From positions 124,001 to 188,000 of the forward strand of contig NZ_JASF01000005.1 in the NCBI RefSeq assembly GCF_000622405.1: DNA of 64,000 bases, read 5' to 3'. Below, in pieces: positions 61,931 through 64,000 of the stretch. The DNA is from Sulfitobacter donghicola DSW-25 = KCTC 12864 = JCM 14565. Lineage in GTDB: Bacteria; Pseudomonadota; Alphaproteobacteria; Rhodobacterales; Rhodobacteraceae. The notes under the pieces are model-generated. The model worked only from the letters and a program-made list of their open reading frames with translations, was not told the DNA's origin and did no database searches. The translations under genes and the position numbers were made by a program. Within the stretch, counting starts at the first letter, position 1; the number at the start of each line of letters is the position of its first letter.

Positions 61931-63196
61931 TCAGCCCGCGTTTGCAGGCTCTTTTTCTGCCTCAGCGTGGATCATCAGAGGTTTGGAATCAGAATTCACC
62001 GCCTCTTCGTTCACAACAACCTCTGTCACGCTCTCCATACCCGGCAATTCGAACATCGTGTCGAGCAGGATATCCTCGAGGATGGAACGCAGGCCCCGCG
62101 CGCCGGTTTTACGCTCAATCGCGCGTTTCGCGATGGCTTTCAGCGCATCCTCGGTAAAGGTCAGCTGCGTATCTTCAAGCTCGAACAGACGCTGGTATTG
62201 CTTGACCAAAGCATTCTTTGGCTCGGACAAAATGGTGACCAATGCGTCCTCATCCAGATCTTCGAGCGTTGCCAAAACGGGTAGACGGCCAACGAATTCA
62301 GGGATCAGGCCGAACTTTAGCAGATCTTCGGGCTCAAGGTCGGTAAAGATTTCGCCAATGCCGCGGGCATCCTGATCGCGCACATCCGCGCCAAAGCCCA
62401 TTGCAGAACCTTTGCCGCGCGCGGCGATGATTTTATCCAGACCGGCAAACGCACCGCCACAGATGAACAGGATGTTGGTTGTATCAACCTGCAGGAATTC
62501 CTGCTGGGGGTGCTTGCGCCCGCCCTGCGGTGGTACCGAGGCAACCGTGCCTTCCATCAGCTTCAGCAGAGCCTGCTGAACGCCCTCACCCGAAACATCG
62601 CGGGTGATAGACGGGTTTTCGGATTTGCGGGTGATCTTATCAACTTCGTCGATGTAAACGATGCCGCGTTGTGCGCGTTCAACGTTATATTCCGACGCTT
62701 GAAGCAGCTTGAGGATGATGTTTTCAACGTCCTCGCCCACATATCCCGCTTCGGTCAATGTGGTTGCGTCAGCCATGGTGAAAGGCACATCCAAAATCCG
62801 TGCCAGCGTCTGGGCAAGCAGCGTCTTACCACAGCCTGTTGGCCCCATCAGCAGGATGTTGGATTTCGCCAATTCAATATCGCCACCCTTTTGGGCGTGG
62901 TTCAGACGTTTGTAATGGTTGTGAACCGCGACAGACAAAACACGTTTAGCCATTGCCTGACCGATCACATAGTCATCCAAAACTTCGCAGATGTCTTTTG
63001 GTGTTGGAACGCCATCCGTAGCCTTTAGGCCTGATGCCTTCGTCTCTTCACGGATGATATCCATGCACAGTTCGACACATTCATCGCAGATGAACACGGT
63101 TGGGCCTGCAATCAGCTTGCGCACCTCATGCTGGCTTTTTCCGCAAAAGCTGCAGTACAGGGTGTTTTTGCTATCGCCGGAGTTTGAATTGGCCAT
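61931..63196 (-). CDS. clpX: ATP-dependent Clp protease ATP-binding subunit ClpX
   Basis: A 421-residue AAA+ unfoldase. The N-terminal zinc-binding domain has Cys15, Cys18, Cys37 and Cys40; Walker A is GPTGCGKT; Walker B lies in [11 protein letters not shown]; the RKH pore loop and IGF-type ClpP-binding loop are in the usual places ([16 protein letters not shown]). It feeds tagged proteins, including substrates of cell-cycle control, to ClpP. AAAGGGC precedes the ATG at 63196. Downstream of clpP on the same strand. Confidence 0.98.
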   Translation of the reverse strand: MANSNSGDSKNTLYCSFCGKSQHEVRKLIAGPTVFICDECVELCMDIIREETKASGLKATDGVPTPKDICEVLDDYVIGQAMAKRVLSVAVHNHYKRLNHAQKGGDIELAKSNILLMGPTGCGKTLLAQTLARILDVPFTMADATTLTEAGYVGEDVENIILKLLQASEYNVERAQRGIVYIDEVDKITRKSENPSITRDVSGEGVQQALLKLMEGTVASVPPQGGRKHPQQEFLQVDTTNILFICGGAFAGLDKIIAARGKGSAMGFGADVRDQDARGIGEIFTDLEPEDLLKFGLIPEFVGRLPVLATLEDLDEDALVTILSEPKNALVKQYQRLFELEDTQLTFTEDALKAIAKRAIERKTGARGLRSILEDILLDTMFELPGMESVTEVVVNEEAVNSDSKPLMIHAEAEKEPANAG

Positions 63197-63266
63197 GTGA
63201 GCCCTTTCAGGTCTAAACTTGATCACGCCAGCCCAAAGGCAGGCGATAAGGTGTGAGTTGGGATTA

Positions 63267-63295
63267 AGTCTAAGTCAGCCACCCCGGTCCTGCAA
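63267..63295 (-). promoter_or_regulatory. Candidate clpX promoter
   Basis: On the minus strand TTGCAG (63290-63295) and TAGACT (63267-63272) are 17 nt apart, 71 bp before the clpX start. It lies in the clpP-clpX gap and would allow clpX to be transcribed separately from clpP. Confidence 0.3.
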
Positions 63296-63326
63296 TCGCG
63301 AAAACCGAGGTGTGACCTGTTGTGAC

Positions 63327-63977
63327 TTACTTGCCCTTTTTGCCCTTAGGCGCATCGTCATCATCTTGTTTGCCACGGCTTTCGACGATCTCGTCGATGT
63401 GACCCCACTCTTTCGCCTCTTGTGGCGTCATCCATGTGTCACGATCCATCGCTTTTTGGACCGTCTCATAATCCTGACCCGAGTGTTTAACATAAAGCTG
63501 GTACATCCGTTCACGGGTTTGCTCGATATGACGGGCCGAAATCAGGATATCTGATGCCATCCCTTGCGAGCCACCAGATGGCTGGTGAACCATCACTTCG
63601 GAGTTCGGCAGCGCAAAGCGCATTCCCTTCTCACCACCCACCGCAATGACAGACCCCATCGAGGCCGCCATGCCGCAAATCAGGGTCGAAACCTTGGGGC
63701 GGATGTATTGCATGGTGTCATAGATCGACAGGCCGGCGGATACTTCACCACCGGGCGAGTTGATGTACATGCTGATTTCTTTTGAGGGGTTTTCCGCCTC
63801 AAGGTGCAGCAACTGGGCTACGATAAGGTGACTCATCCCGCTGTGGATCGGACCGTTGATGAAAATAATACGTTCTTTCAACAAACGTGAGAAAATATCG
63901 TAAGCGCGCTCTCCGCGGCTGGTCTGTTCCACAACCATAGGAACAAGGTTCATATATGTCTCTACGGGGTCTTGCAT
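63327..63977 (-). CDS. clpP: ATP-dependent Clp protease proteolytic subunit ClpP
   Basis: A 216-residue serine protease. The catalytic triad is Ser106 (GMAASMGSV), His131 (MVHQPSGG) and Asp180 (MDRDTWM), spaced as in E. coli ClpP. The Lys/Asp-rich C-terminus ([15 protein letters not shown]) is a short extension. ATG 63977 follows GAAGG; a TTG five codons upstream is less likely. It forms the proteolytic barrel with ClpX encoded next. Confidence 0.97.
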   Translation of the reverse strand: MQDPVETYMNLVPMVVEQTSRGERAYDIFSRLLKERIIFINGPIHSGMSHLIVAQLLHLEAENPSKEISMYINSPGGEVSAGLSIYDTMQYIRPKVSTLICGMAASMGSVIAVGGEKGMRFALPNSEVMVHQPSGGSQGMASDILISARHIEQTRERMYQLYVKHSGQDYETVQKAMDRDTWMTPQEAKEWGHIDEIVESRGKQDDDDAPKGKKGK

Positions 63978-64000
63978 ATGCTCTGCCTTCAATGGGTTGC

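Noticed and set aside
1..64000. CRISPR array, tRNA/rRNA gene or insertion sequence
   Set aside because: Intergenic stretches were read for spaced short repeats, cloverleaf patterns and transposase motifs; none was found.

Overview
The window is chromosomal DNA of an alphaproteobacterium of the order Rhodobacterales (Roseobacter-type). Supporting signs are a complete gene transfer agent (GTA) cluster flanked by fabF-mltG and cysE, a pyruvate dehydrogenase operon whose E1-beta carries its own lipoyl domain, GapR, NDUFA12, a DUF2155 protein, the ScfR-type XRE regulator and moderately GC-rich coding sequence. No rRNA, tRNA, CRISPR array, insertion sequence, integrase or plasmid function was seen. 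Nearly every gene looks intact; only the AsmA-like gene at the left edge is cut by the window.

Layout: 1-4.3 kb holds an AsmA-like protein, a one-Cys Bcp peroxiredoxin, a DUF455 ferritin-like protein and an M23 peptidase/bactofilin pair. 4.3-9.8 kb has a GMC oxidoreductase divergent from a LysR regulator, two overlapping cyclophilins, pgk and ftsB. 10-13.8 kb is pdhABC, without lpd. 13.8-29.1 kb, on the minus strand, is cysE plus the whole GTA cluster gp1-gp15 and a small trailing gene. 29.2-35.2 kb is the fatty-acid block fabD, a ClpP-like lipoprotein, fabG, acpP, a GNAT enzyme, fabF and mltG. 35.3-42.7 kb carries a cytochrome b561-YceI fusion, a separate YceI, rpsF-rpsR-rplI, a NADAR protein, a lytic transglycosylase, tig and gapR. 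42.9-49 kb has a YeeE/YedE-type sulfur transport module with a BLH phosphatase-like protein, an orphan FliM/FliN-like protein and a response regulator/symporter-histidine-kinase operon. 49-55.9 kb is an ScfR regulator divergent from a five-gene branched-chain-type ABC importer. 56-64 kb has an RTX protein, accBC, aat, DUF2155, NDUFA12, RidA and clpX-clpP.

The GTA cluster dominates the window. Terminase (gp1, gp2), portal, head-formation protein, protease, capsid, head-tail connectors, tail tube, tape measure, NlpC/P60 peptidase and the large TIM-barrel host-specificity protein occur once each, in the order known from Rhodobacter capsulatus GTA, mostly translationally coupled by 1-11 nt overlaps. 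Lysogeny, replication and integration genes are absent, as expected of a domesticated particle.

The most unusual signals concern control of this cluster. An intrinsic terminator ends about 37 nt before gp1. Just upstream of it are an extended -10-like element and an inverted repeat. A second intrinsic terminator lies between gp2 and gp3. A multi-hairpin spacer follows the capsid gene. Together these suggest that GTA output is set by terminator read-through or antitermination as well as initiation; this is inference from sequence. Other signals are perfect inverted repeats before the LysR gene and before pdhA, and two exact 41-bp repeats in pdhB and pdhC whose recombination would remove E1-beta in frame.
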